Origin: Nitrososphaeria archaeon
Lineage (GTDB): Archaea > Thermoproteota > Nitrososphaeria > Conexivisphaerales > UBA164
DNA: 8,472 nt
Direction of reading: 5' to 3'
Assembly (NCBI GenBank): GCA_029775955.1
Contig: JARVJW010000051.1
Span: 1-8,472 of the forward strand
Shown here: piece by piece, positions 1 to 5,737 of the stretch
Position numbering within the stretch: position 1 is the first letter of the stretch
Layout: every line of letters starts with the position of its first letter
Made by a program: the position numbers and the translations under genes
The notes under the pieces: model-generated
Told to the model about the DNA's origin: nothing
The model's input: the letters and a program-made list of their open reading frames with translations, nothing else
Database searches by the model: none

Positions 1-139
1 GGATGGAAGCGGGCTAAGGAGTACGGTTGGTGGAGATATTCTTCTCTGTATCAAGAGGGTGACAGCGTAAGCTCTAGACGATTTTAGAAGGCTGAGCTGT
101 CGCTAAAGGTGTTACTGTACAGCAGGTTTCAGTCCATGT
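1..139 (+). pseudogene. IS5-family transposase, C-terminal remnant (copy A)
   Basis: The remnant covers the last third of a DDE transposase. It has an in-frame stop at 85-87 (between SSRRF and KAELS), a probable natural stop at 139-141, and a frame change around 28-52. The segment EGDSVSSRRF and the following KAELSLKVLLYSRF resemble the family's tail, in which a basic stretch is followed by a helix ending in YNR/YNM. No start is visible because the window cuts the gene. No functional protein can be made from this piece. Confidence 0.65.
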
Positions 140-200
140 AGGGAAGGAAGGAACCCGCCTGCTGGACCCGTCCTACGGAGAGGAATTGCATTAACAGGAG

Positions 201-214
201 TTGAGCTACAAGCT
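201..214 (-). repeat. Right terminal inverted repeat of IS copy A
   Basis: TTGAGCTACAAGCT is the reverse complement of AGCTTGTAGCTCAA. It matches the left end of copy B (606-619) at 13 of 14 positions, which defines the outer boundary of the element. Confidence 0.7.
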
Positions 215-230
215 AAGATAACCGGTAAAT

Positions 231-238
231 CTTATAAA
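231..238 (+). promoter_or_regulatory. TATA box of the tRNA-Met gene
   Basis: CTTATAAA is centred about 27 bp before the first base of the mature tRNA (262). This is the spacing expected for an archaeal TATA box with a start site close to the tRNA 5' end. The preceding purine/C-rich bases could be a weak BRE. It lies in the 47-bp gap between IS copy A and the tRNA, so the promoter survived next to the insertion. Confidence 0.6.
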
Positions 239-261
239 CAATCATAAGCAACGTAGCTCAA

Positions 262-351
262 GCCGGGGTAGCTCAGCTGGTTAGAGCGCCAGACTCATAA
301 TCTGGAGATGAGATTATCCAGAAGTCGAGGGTTCAAAACCCTCCCCCGGCA
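262..351 (+). tRNA. tRNA-Met (CAT), elongator type, with an insertion in the variable region
   Basis: The cloverleaf can be drawn by hand. The acceptor stem GCCGGGG (262-268) pairs with CCCCGGC (344-350), with discriminator A351. The D stem is GCTC/GAGC (271-274/284-287). The anticodon stem is CCAGA/TCTGG (289-293/301-305) with loop CTCATAA and anticodon CAT at 296-298. The T arm is GAGGG-TTCAAAA-CCCTC (327-343). It lacks the GGG/CCC anticodon-stem pairs of an initiator tRNA, so elongator Met is the best call; tRNA-Ile2 with a modified CAT anticodon is less likely from the acceptor sequence. CCA is not encoded. Between the anticodon stem and the T arm there are 21 nt instead of about 5; a 16-nt intron explains this (see 308-323). 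Directly repeated IS5 relics flank the gene on both sides. Confidence 0.92.
308..323 (+). other. Candidate 16-nt non-canonical tRNA intron (variable loop, about position 45/46)
   Basis: Removing 308-323 leaves TCTGG-AGGTC-GAGGG, giving the common five-base archaeal variable loop AGGTC. Exon bases CTGG (302-305) can pair with intron bases CCAG (318-321), leaving AGA (306-308) and AAG (322-324) as three-base bulges. Cleavage after the second bulge base gives exactly this intron, as in a bulge-helix-bulge substrate. The inner helix is weak (at most three pairs). Other 16-nt cuts starting at 305-307 would give AAGTC. An intron at the usual 37/38 site is not possible, because the only 3' anticodon strand TCTGG directly follows the loop. 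An unspliced long variable arm is the alternative. Confidence 0.6.
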
Positions 352-605
352 AATCTAAGTTCATTTCCCTAATATAGGAAGCTGATGTCACACTGGCCGA
401 CTATAAAGGGACTTAGGGCGATTTTATTGGAAAAGTTTACAAAAACTTCAGGGCGTTCATAATGATGCAAACATTTTCAGGATTAGTTATATAAAAATAT
501 GTACATGTAGAAATTACTGCAATAGATGATAATACCTAAAATAATATACTCCTAAATTTATGGGAATAATTTATTAACAATTATTTATATTTTAACGTAT
601 TTTAT
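352..605. other. AT-rich spacer between tRNA-Met and IS copy B
   Basis: This stretch has no supported gene. It contains a short stem AAGTTT-acaa-AAACTT near 433-448 and several TATA-like stretches from 486 onward. A reading frame without a start (407-526, about 40 codons) has a slightly protein-like look but is too short to call. Confidence 0.5.
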
Positions 606-619
606 AGCTTGTAGCCCAA
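606..619 (+). repeat. Left terminal inverted repeat of IS copy B
   Basis: AGCTTGTAGCCCAA differs by one base from the reverse complement of the right end of copy A, and by two from that of copy B's own right end. Confidence 0.7.
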
Positions 620-647
620 CTTGACCCTTTTGTCTATTATTTTTGTC

Positions 648-1349
648 TTGATTTATAGTGTCTGTAATATCATACCGTGGCACGACTATAACGAAGCATT
701 AGTGGAAAGGGGAAACATGATCCTATACTTCCTGGACTCCTAGAGGGAAGCGAGAAATGAAAAGCGGCAACAGGAATGATTGGTGTAATGGATTTTTAAG
801 CCGAATTCCTGTTGTACCTAAAGGTTGGCCTTGACATCTACAGGGAATCACTAGGTCGCTCTTCAAATACCTTAAACCCATGCAGAAAATACGCTTTACC
901 AATATAAGGATGCTGTCAATGGTGAAGAAGTTGATAATGGCTACAAATGACAAGGAGGGACCAACAACAATTGTTGACTCGGCATATCCACCATAAAGCA
1001 GATGTGGAAGTTCATCAAGCTGTACATAATGGCAGAGTGGTCTGGTTCAGGATCACCTCAATGGACAGATAATATCAAGTTCTTGCCCATGATAAAACAG
1101 TAAAGAAGAATGGGAACATAGGCCTACAACTCAAAGAGGAGCTTCTGGATTAGCTGGGAGCCTGCCTGAGGGAGAACGCCAACACAGCACTATGCTAAAA
1201 AGCGCGAGGTCCTTAACAGGTAAGAGCATGAGGGATGGAAGAGGGCCAAGGAGATGGTTGGTGGAGATATTTGCGTTCAAGAGGGTGACAGCGTAAGCTC
1301 TAGATGATTTCATAAAGCTGAGCTGTTGCTGTGCAGCAGGTCCATATAA
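648..1349 (+). pseudogene. IS5-family transposase pseudogene (copy B)
   Basis: Fragments of one DDE transposase can be followed in order through several frames. PWHDYNEALVERGN and MILYFLDS (675-740) form the N-terminal signature, followed by stops. LQGITRSLFKYL at 838-873 leads to IVDS at 970-981, the usual place of the first catalytic Asp. VHNGRVVWFRITSMDR (about 1034-1081) and QVLAHDKT follow a stop and correspond to the region around the second Asp. RENANT and REVLNR lie near 1165-1222, and GWKRAKE, LVEIF, FKRV and DSVSSR in the C-terminal part at 1233-1310. At least five stops and several frame changes make it non-functional. The start is unclear; TTG at 648 opens the first frame. Order and motifs identify the family. 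An exact subgroup cannot be given without a search. Confidence 0.75.
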
Positions 1350-1392
1350 AATGGGCAGAAGGGATCCACGGGCAGAGCTGCATTAACATCAT

Positions 1393-1406
1393 TTGAGCTA
1401 CAAGTT
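1393..1406 (-). repeat. Right terminal inverted repeat of IS copy B
   Basis: TTGAGCTACAAGTT is identical to the copy A right end (201-214) except for one base near the outer edge. Confidence 0.7.
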
Positions 1407-1535
1407 ATGGATTTTAGTAAAATATTTCTATTTAATAATGAATAAATTTGTATAATTTGCAATGCACATAATCGAGCACAATTATAAAAGGCATCACTGA
1501 ATGAAAACTAGCGAAGGATAATACCCCTAGCATGA
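1407..1535. other. Spacer with no recognised feature
   Basis: This is AT-rich sequence between the end of IS copy B and the IS200/IS605 remnant. It probably includes unreadable remains of the latter's tnpB, because the 3' end of that element follows and its 5' part is missing. No gene, RNA or strong repeat could be supported. Confidence 0.4.
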
Positions 1536-1625
1536 ATGAAACGTATTCAGTATGTGAACGCAAGCATTACTTATGAAGTTAGAAGCCCCAAAGTTGCGGA
1601 CGTAGCAGAAAGTCCGCAAGGGTAG
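1536..1625 (+). pseudogene. Possible C-terminal tail of a lost tnpB (IS200/IS605)
   Basis: A short open frame, starting at ATG 1536 and stopping at 1623-1625, encodes about 29 residues including YEVRSPKVADVAESPQG. It runs into the nested hairpin at 1585-1628, just as tnpB genes commonly end inside the right-end structure of their element. There is no zinc ribbon or RuvC motif upstream, so only the tail would remain. The assignment depends mostly on the hairpin and not on the peptide. It could also be a chance frame. Confidence 0.35.
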
Positions 1626-1635
1626 GGCAGTTCAC
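1585..1635 (+). mobile_element. IS200/IS605-type right end: nested hairpin ending in GTTCAC
   Basis: GCCC (1585-1588) pairs with GGGC (1625-1628). Inside it, a perfect 8-bp stem TTGCGGAC (1594-1601) pairs with GTCCGCAA (1612-1619) around a 10-nt loop. The sequence begins GAAGCCCC and closes GGGCAGTTCAC, the familiar layout of IS200/IS605 right ends, where the hairpin is the TnpA recognition element and the 3' end of the TnpB guide (omega) RNA. Cleavage would be expected near 1635. No tnpA or left end is in the window, so this is a remnant. Confidence 0.55.
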
Positions 1636-1683
1636 TCATAACCTGATAATAAAGTAATAGATGATGTTAATGTATAAATTGCC

Positions 1684-1690
1684 AAAAAAA
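1684..1690 (-). terminator. Poly-T stretch downstream of porB (second)
   Basis: Seven T on the minus strand, about 55 bp after the porB stop. It may act as a back-up archaeal terminator. Confidence 0.35.
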
Positions 1691-1716
1691 TAATTTAGAG
1701 GGGTCTATATAAATAT

Positions 1717-1723
1717 AAAAAAA
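1717..1723 (-). terminator. Poly-T stretch downstream of porB (first)
   Basis: Seven T on the minus strand, 20 bp after the porB stop, in AT-rich sequence and without a stable hairpin. This is the typical form of an archaeal intrinsic terminator. Confidence 0.5.
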
Positions 1724-1742
1724 TTCAATAATTCAAAACTGA

Positions 1743-2696
1743 TTATTCTATCAGTGGACCAATTACAGTTTTGCCCACAAGGCTGTTAATATCATCAACC
1801 TTTTTATTAACTAAATTCTGTATCTCATTGATTTCCTGCTCATTCAAATGTCTAAAGCGTCCCTGCATTTTCAGGTAATTCCTTACATGCTTTCTCCTGG
1901 GCACCGTTACCGTAACCCTGAACTCCTTATGTTCTTTTTCCCAATTTATCCACATAGCTGTTTCAGTTGCCAACCTGGATATTTCAATGCCGTACCTTGG
2001 GTCAAACTTCCAGCCAGTAGTGCAGGGCTGAAGCACATGAACAAACGATGGCCCTTCAGTTTCTAGTCCCTTTTTGAATTTATTCATCATATCTGTAAAG
2101 TTGTTTGGGTTTGATGTTGCAACATAGGGTATTCCATGTGCAGAAACTATCTCTGCAATTGGCTTTTTTTGTTGGTACTTACCTTTCCACAGGCTTCCCA
2201 CTGGAGTTGTGGTTGTCCATGCGAACTCTGGTGTACTTCCACTTCTCTGTATGCCGGTATTCATGTAGGCTTCATTATCATAAAGCACATACATTACATG
2301 ATGACCTCGTTCAAGCATTCCGCTAAGCGCCTGCAGGCCTATGTCATAGGTTCCACCATCACCTGCAAGGGCTACAATATTGACCTTTCTGGAGGGGTCT
2401 ATGACGCCTTTTTTCTTTAAAGCTATAATTGCAGATTCCACACCACTTGCTACCGCAGCTGCATTTTCAAATGCTACATGAAGCCATGGGACATTCCACG
2501 ATGTATAAGGATAAGTGGTGGTTGAAACCTCAACGCAACCTGTTGCGTTTACCACAATAGTATTAGGACCAGCTACTTTCAGCAACAACTTTACAATCGT
2601 GCCTGCGGTGCAACCTGCGCAAAGCCCATGCCCGGGTGAAAAATATTCTTCGTGAGGAACGTCAAATATAGTCCTGAAAAATGCCTTTGTGCTCAT
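1743..2696 (-). CDS. porB: Pyruvate:ferredoxin oxidoreductase, beta subunit
   Basis: This is the thiamine-diphosphate-binding subunit of the cytoplasmic enzyme that turns pyruvate and CoA into acetyl-CoA and CO2 while reducing ferredoxin. The diphosphate/Mg motif is visible as GDGGTYDIG (112-120) followed by YDNEAYMNTG (139-148). Four cysteines expected to hold the proximal 4Fe-4S cluster are in place: C26 and C29 in HGLCAGC, C54 in ATGC, and C225 in LQPCTTGW. The C-terminal LKMQGRFRHL is also typical. The length of 317 residues is normal for the family. The ATG overlaps the porA stop by 4 bp (ATGA), and GGGGTG upstream can serve as ribosome binding site, so translation is probably coupled. 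It is the last gene of the operon, and poly-T stretches follow. Activity with other 2-oxoacids cannot be excluded. Confidence 0.95.
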   Translation of the reverse strand: MSTKAFFRTIFDVPHEEYFSPGHGLCAGCTAGTIVKLLLKVAGPNTIVVNATGCVEVSTTTYPYTSWNVPWLHVAFENAAAVASGVESAIIALKKKGVIDPSRKVNIVALAGDGGTYDIGLQALSGMLERGHHVMYVLYDNEAYMNTGIQRSGSTPEFAWTTTTPVGSLWKGKYQQKKPIAEIVSAHGIPYVATSNPNNFTDMMNKFKKGLETEGPSFVHVLQPCTTGWKFDPRYGIEISRLATETAMWINWEKEHKEFRVTVTVPRRKHVRNYLKMQGRFRHLNEQEINEIQNLVNKKVDDINSLVGKTVIGPLIE

Positions 2697-3877
2697 TCAC
2701 GAACACCCCAATATATGCTCTCATTTACACCTTTTCCCGCCAATGCTTGATTTGTAATTTTAGATATATCAGCTTCCGAAACTGTCCTCTGTCCTAGTCC
2801 TACAATATAGCTGTAAACGGGAACTGTTATGTTATAGGAGTTCATCATTGACTTTAACTCAATCGCAAGGGGTCCTGATACAGGCAAGCCATTGGAAAAT
2901 GACCTGTCCAGAACAACAAAAGCTTTTGATTTTAACAGCAACATCCTTAACTCATTTAATGGGAATGGTCTAAATAGCCTAACCCTTGCTGCCCCGACCG
3001 AAACTCCATTTTCCTTCATTTCGTCCACAGCCTGTTTTACTGTTCCAAAAAGCCCACCATAGGTTAAAATAATAAGGTCTGAATTTTCAACATTGTATTC
3101 TTCAACTAATCCATAATTTCTGCCATATAGTTTGCTGAAAGCCTGATCAGCTTCTACTGAAGCGCCATATGCTTCTTCCATTGCCTTTACCTGCTGATAC
3201 TTGGCTTCATAATACCAATCTGGATTTGCAACTGCACCCATTGTAACTGGCTTCCTGGTGTCAAGAATAACTCTGTCCTTCCTGGGAATGTAATTTCTAA
3301 ATAAGTCACTCTTTTCACTAACAAATACAGGTTCGTACGTGTGGCTCATCATAAAGCCATCATATGCAACCATAACTGGAAGCATCACGCTTTCCGCTAT
3401 CCTATATGCCTGCACGATACTGTCATATACCTCCTGGGCAGATGAAGCAATTATAGTAATCCATGACGTGTCCCTTGTATTCATTACATCACTGTAATCC
3501 CCCCATATGCTAAGCGGAGCAGAAAGTGCCCTTGCCGATACAGACATCACAATGGGCAGCCTCATGCCAGAAGCTATATGAAGTAATTCGTGCATGAGCT
3601 CAAGCCCTTGGCTAGAGGTTGCAGTGAATGCCCTTGCGCCAGCTGCGCTTGCGCCTATTGACGCGCTCATCGCAGAATGCTCACTTTCGACGTGCACCAT
3701 TTCCGCCAATAGCTCACCATTTGCAATAAATTCAGACAGCTTTTCCACAACTGTAGTCTGCGGGGTTATCGGGTATGCAGCAATCTCATCTACATCAGAG
3801 TCCTTTGCCGCATATGCCACAGCGTAATTAGAGCTCAGAGGCAGCCTCTTCCATATTGATTTTTCCATTGTTTCCAT
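2693..3877 (-). CDS. porA: Pyruvate:ferredoxin oxidoreductase, alpha subunit
   Basis: The alpha subunit supplies the pyrimidine side of the thiamine site and the C-terminal transketolase-like domain. Family signatures are YPITPQT (35-41), VESEH (63-67) with E64 as the likely thiamine-activating glutamate, TATSSQG (85-91), SARAL with R116, and GDYSDVMNTRDTSW (126-139). The last is more typical of pyruvate enzymes than of 2-oxoglutarate ones. Around 265-345 comes the second domain (LTYGGLFGTVKQ, RLFRPFP). The length of 394 residues is usual. The first ATG is preferred over the one at codon 4, because GAGGT lies 8 nt upstream of it. The start is one base after the porD stop and the end overlaps porB by 4 bp. 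It works as a complex with PorB, PorC and PorD. Confidence 0.95.
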   Translation of the reverse strand: METMEKSIWKRLPLSSNYAVAYAAKDSDVDEIAAYPITPQTTVVEKLSEFIANGELLAEMVHVESEHSAMSASIGASAAGARAFTATSSQGLELMHELLHIASGMRLPIVMSVSARALSAPLSIWGDYSDVMNTRDTSWITIIASSAQEVYDSIVQAYRIAESVMLPVMVAYDGFMMSHTYEPVFVSEKSDLFRNYIPRKDRVILDTRKPVTMGAVANPDWYYEAKYQQVKAMEEAYGASVEADQAFSKLYGRNYGLVEEYNVENSDLIILTYGGLFGTVKQAVDEMKENGVSVGAARVRLFRPFPLNELRMLLLKSKAFVVLDRSFSNGLPVSGPLAIELKSMMNSYNITVPVYSYIVGLGQRTVSEADISKITNQALAGKGVNESIYWGVRE

Positions 3878-3878
3878 G

Positions 3879-4196
3879 TCACTTAACCTCTTCTATGAAG
3901 TCAATAGCTTTGGGCTCGCACTCTTCAACGCATATCCCGCAACCCTTGCAGTAATTATAATTGATCTCTATTGTGTTTTTCCATGCTCTGCCTGACGAAT
4001 TTGTATACTGTCTGTCAACTATCGATATCGCTGGCTCTGGACAAAATATCCAACACCTCAAACATCTTGTGCACTTGTCCTGATTTATTACTGGTTTGAA
4101 AGTCCTCCAATCCCCTGTGTACCTTTCGGAGCTGTTTCCAGGTTCCATGATAAAAGCGCCTGTGGGTATTGACTTCCATCCAGTCAAACTTGTCAT
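3879..4196 (-). CDS. porD: Pyruvate:ferredoxin oxidoreductase, delta subunit (2x 4Fe-4S ferredoxin)
   Basis: This electron-transfer subunit carries two 4Fe-4S clusters and passes electrons from the thiamine site toward external ferredoxin. Two complete CxxCxxCxxxCP/E motifs are present: C42-C45-C48-C52 and C83-C86-C89-C93. About 35 residues precede the first (including GWKSIPTGAFIMEPGNS), typical of PorD and not of free ferredoxins. The length of 105 residues is normal. GAGGTG lies 10 nt before the ATG, inside the last codons of porC. Only one base separates it from the porC stop, and one base separates its own stop from porA. No signal peptide is visible. Confidence 0.95.
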   Translation of the reverse strand: MTSLTGWKSIPTGAFIMEPGNSSERYTGDWRTFKPVINQDKCTRCLRCWIFCPEPAISIVDRQYTNSSGRAWKNTIEINYNYCKGCGICVEECEPKAIDFIEEVK

Positions 4197-4197
4197 T

Positions 4198-4758
4198 TCA
4201 GCTTAACACCTCAACTTCATTATATGCCCTACCGGCAGCCTTTACATTTGATTCGGCAATCTTTGACTTGAAGTTTTCCCTGATAGCCTCGCCTACAGAA
4301 TCAAACTTTGCAAGCGGGACAACTTTAATCAGCGCACCAACCATGGCTGTGTTGACTATTGCGGCTCCGAGCTCATCCATGGCTATATGTGTCGCATCAA
4401 CTTTTGCGACCATTATATCTTTCCTTTCAATTTTTTCCCTAAGCTCACTTCTATCCTTTGAAGAGTTAATCAGAAGAGTTCCACCAACCTTCAAGCCATC
4501 AAAGTAAATTTTTTTATCAATTGACGTATCGAGCACAACAACCATGTCTGGAGCTATAATTGGAGAGCGAGTAAATATTTGCCTTTCAGAAACGCGTGTG
4601 TATGCCTTGACCGGCGCTCCCCTCCTTTCAGCCCCAAATTCAGGGAACGCTTGTGCATTCTTTCCATCAAATATAGCTGCTTCAGCTACAATTATTGCGG
4701 CGGTCACTGCGCCTTGACCTCCCCTTCCGTGCCATCGCAGTTCAAAACTAGTTTGCAA
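4198..4758 (-). CDS. porC: Pyruvate:ferredoxin oxidoreductase, gamma subunit
   Basis: The gamma subunit (also called porG) is the structural domain III of the complex and contacts CoA. The N-terminal LRWHGRGGQGAVTAA (7-21) and FPEFGAERRGAP (38-49) are the hallmark motifs, and PDMVVVLD follows near residue 70. The length of 186 residues is standard. No ATG or GTG fits: an in-frame stop lies four codons upstream, and the first conserved residues begin at codon 6, so TTG at 4756-4758 is the best start. No Shine-Dalgarno sequence is seen. A TATA box about 34 bp upstream predicts a leader of around 10 nt. It is the first gene of the por operon. Confidence 0.93.
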   Translation of the reverse strand: MQTSFELRWHGRGGQGAVTAAIIVAEAAIFDGKNAQAFPEFGAERRGAPVKAYTRVSERQIFTRSPIIAPDMVVVLDTSIDKKIYFDGLKVGGTLLINSSKDRSELREKIERKDIMVAKVDATHIAMDELGAAIVNTAMVGALIKVVPLAKFDSVGEAIRENFKSKIAESNVKAAGRAYNEVEVLS

Positions 4759-4787
4759 TATTGGTCTTATAATGCTTTACAAATGGA

Positions 4788-4796
4788 TTTTAAAAA
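4788..4796 (-). promoter_or_regulatory. TATA box of the por operon
   Basis: TTTTTAAAA on the minus strand is centred about 34 bp before the porC TTG. Transcription would start roughly 10 nt before the start codon. The 96-bp gap to the upstream prenyltransferase gene also argues for a separate promoter here. Confidence 0.5.
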
Positions 4797-4838
4797 GATA
4801 TCTATTTATTAACTCAAAATATTCTAATTTTTGCAATA

Positions 4839-4849
4839 ATCACAGTGAT
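4839..4849. repeat. Short palindrome ATCACAGTGAT in the ubiA-porC gap
   Basis: Two 5-bp arms (ATCAC/GTGAT) surround a single central base, about 50 bp upstream of the por TATA box and 6 bp after the prenyltransferase stop. It could be an operator or the end of a weak terminator. Its size allows chance. Confidence 0.25.
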
Positions 4850-4854
4850 ATCAT

Positions 4855-5733
4855 TCAAAAAATTATTGATATAAAAACCCCAGCCACAAGCAGCACATTG
4901 TAAATGGTAAACAGTATTCCGGTCTTTGAATCAATGTCCAATGTGTTGGATCTGAACATCCTAAACAGCTTTATGCTATAGGGAATTGTCAGTAAAGTTA
5001 GCAGTGAGTACAGTGGCAACAAACCCAAAACTATGTAAGCTGCCTGAATGGCATAAACTGCTAATATAAACGATACATATATCTTGTAACCGTATTTCTG
5101 TGTCATAATTGCGAACGACCTTACGCCGGCCTCCGAATCGCTTATCCTATCGCGGTAATTATTTGAGTAAATCACAGACATCATTATCATTGAGGGCAAT
5201 AAGGATATTAATAAAACGTTTAAGGAAACAATCCCCCCTGCTGCTGCTGCAAACCCGCCCATAACAAGTGGTGGTCCAAATACCAGTGAGACATCAAGCT
5301 CGCCAAACCCATGGGCCTTAAAGTTTGCCAGTGGGCCGTTGTACGATGCAAGCATCAAAGCCCCAATTAATTCAAACAGAAATACTACTGGGCTTGTAAT
5401 ATATGAAATATAGGCGCCAAGGATAAGCCCTGAGGATATTGTAATGCCAGATATCATGTACGCTTTGTGGACAGCAAGTTCGCCCTTAAGTACCGGGTGT
5501 TCCCTGTAAAGCGCAGTAGCGCATCCAGGACGATCTATTCCTTGAGATACGTCATTAGCATCATTTAACACATTGGTTCCTGTATGTAGCAGAAGTGTAG
5601 CAATTAATGCAAGTAAAAGCGTGTATGCATTGAACCTTACAAAAAGGGCAATTGCTCCTCCAAGCAGCACTGAAGACAAGCTCATCGGAAGGCTCCAGAC
5701 CCTTAGCATTCCTAAAATTGAGCTTGCCTTCAT
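4855..5733 (-). CDS. UbiA-family prenyltransferase, MenA/MqnP-like
   Basis: This membrane enzyme is expected to transfer an isoprenoid diphosphate chain to an aromatic acceptor. Both Asp-rich motifs are present: NVLNDANDVSQGID (54-67), of the MenA kind NDxxDxxxGxD, and NNYRDRISD (191-199) followed by AGVRSFA. YNGP (131-134) and GFGEL (142-146) are further UbiA/MenA marks. Hydrophobic stretches at about 15-31, 37-56, 92-111, 114-130, 150-168, 170-190, 217-235, 238-252 and 272-292 fit eight or nine membrane helices. The length of 292 residues is typical. The motifs fit a quinone-type acceptor better than digeranylgeranylglyceryl phosphate synthase. The start is 4 nt after the PPOX gene, and no ribosome site is evident. 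In an archaeon the likely product is a menaquinone precursor; the acceptor is inferred, not seen. Confidence 0.85.
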   Translation of the reverse strand: MKASSILGMLRVWSLPMSLSSVLLGGAIALFVRFNAYTLLLALIATLLLHTGTNVLNDANDVSQGIDRPGCATALYREHPVLKGELAVHKAYMISGITISSGLILGAYISYITSPVVFLFELIGALMLASYNGPLANFKAHGFGELDVSLVFGPPLVMGGFAAAAGGIVSLNVLLISLLPSMIMMSVIYSNNYRDRISDSEAGVRSFAIMTQKYGYKIYVSFILAVYAIQAAYIVLGLLPLYSLLTLLTIPYSIKLFRMFRSNTLDIDSKTGILFTIYNVLLVAGVFISIIF

Positions 5734-5737
5734 TTTT

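Larger units (their letters stand above)
1..214 (+). mobile_element. 3' end of a decayed IS5-family insertion sequence (copy A)
   Basis: This is the right end of an IS5-type element whose left part lies outside the window. Frame 1 reads GWKRAKEYG, then DSVSSRRF and, after a stop at 85-87, KAELSLKVLLYSRFQSM, ending at a stop at 139-141. This matches the usual C-terminus of IS5-family DDE transposases (a segment near the catalytic E, then a basic tail). The middle piece LVEIFFSV is readable only in another frame, so the gene is frameshifted as well as stop-bearing. The element ends in the inverted-repeat sequence TTGAGCTACAAGCT at 201-214. Positions 1-212 align colinearly with 1233-1404 of copy B. 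The element is certainly inactive. Family assignment rests on motif recognition. Confidence 0.75.
606..1406 (+). mobile_element. Decayed IS5-family insertion sequence (copy B), both ends present
   Basis: This relic of about 800 bp is bounded by near-perfect terminal inverted repeats. AGCTTGTAGCCCAA is on the left (606-619), and TTGAGCTACAAGTT on the right (1393-1406). Between them lies a heavily broken DDE transposase. TTAT occurs at 602-605 and 1405-1408, which may be what is left of a target duplication, but two bases (AG) separate the left one from the conserved repeat core. The length is short for an IS5 element with a full transposase, so internal deletions are likely. The right 170 bp is a direct repeat of 1-212. 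Confidence 0.8.

Noticed and set aside
289..326. Canonical 37/38 intron in tRNA-Met
   Set aside because: The only sequence able to pair with CCAGA (289-293) is TCTGG immediately after the anticodon loop. A 37/38 intron would force a mismatched stem (TCCAG).
723..953. Minus-strand open frame of 76 codons inside IS copy B
   Set aside because: It lies antisense to recognisable transposase fragments and has no motif or ribosome site. It is a chance frame in a pseudogene.
1131..1313. Minus-strand open frame of 60 codons
   Set aside because: It is antisense to the transposase C-terminus (RENANT to DSVSSR), with no independent support.
1..1410. Direct repeat considered as a CRISPR array or att sites flanking an integrated element beside the tRNA
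   Set aside because: Only two long diverged copies exist, each part of a transposase relic with IS ends. There are no regular short repeats and spacers, no integrase, and no repeat of the tRNA 3' end.
2136..2420. Plus-strand open frame of 94 codons within porB
   Set aside because: It is the shadow of the conserved porB coding sequence on the other strand.
4169..4507. Plus-strand open frame of 112 codons within porC
   Set aside because: It is antisense to porC, whose motifs and operon position are unambiguous; its Ser/Thr/Ala-rich content is typical of a complementary-frame artefact.
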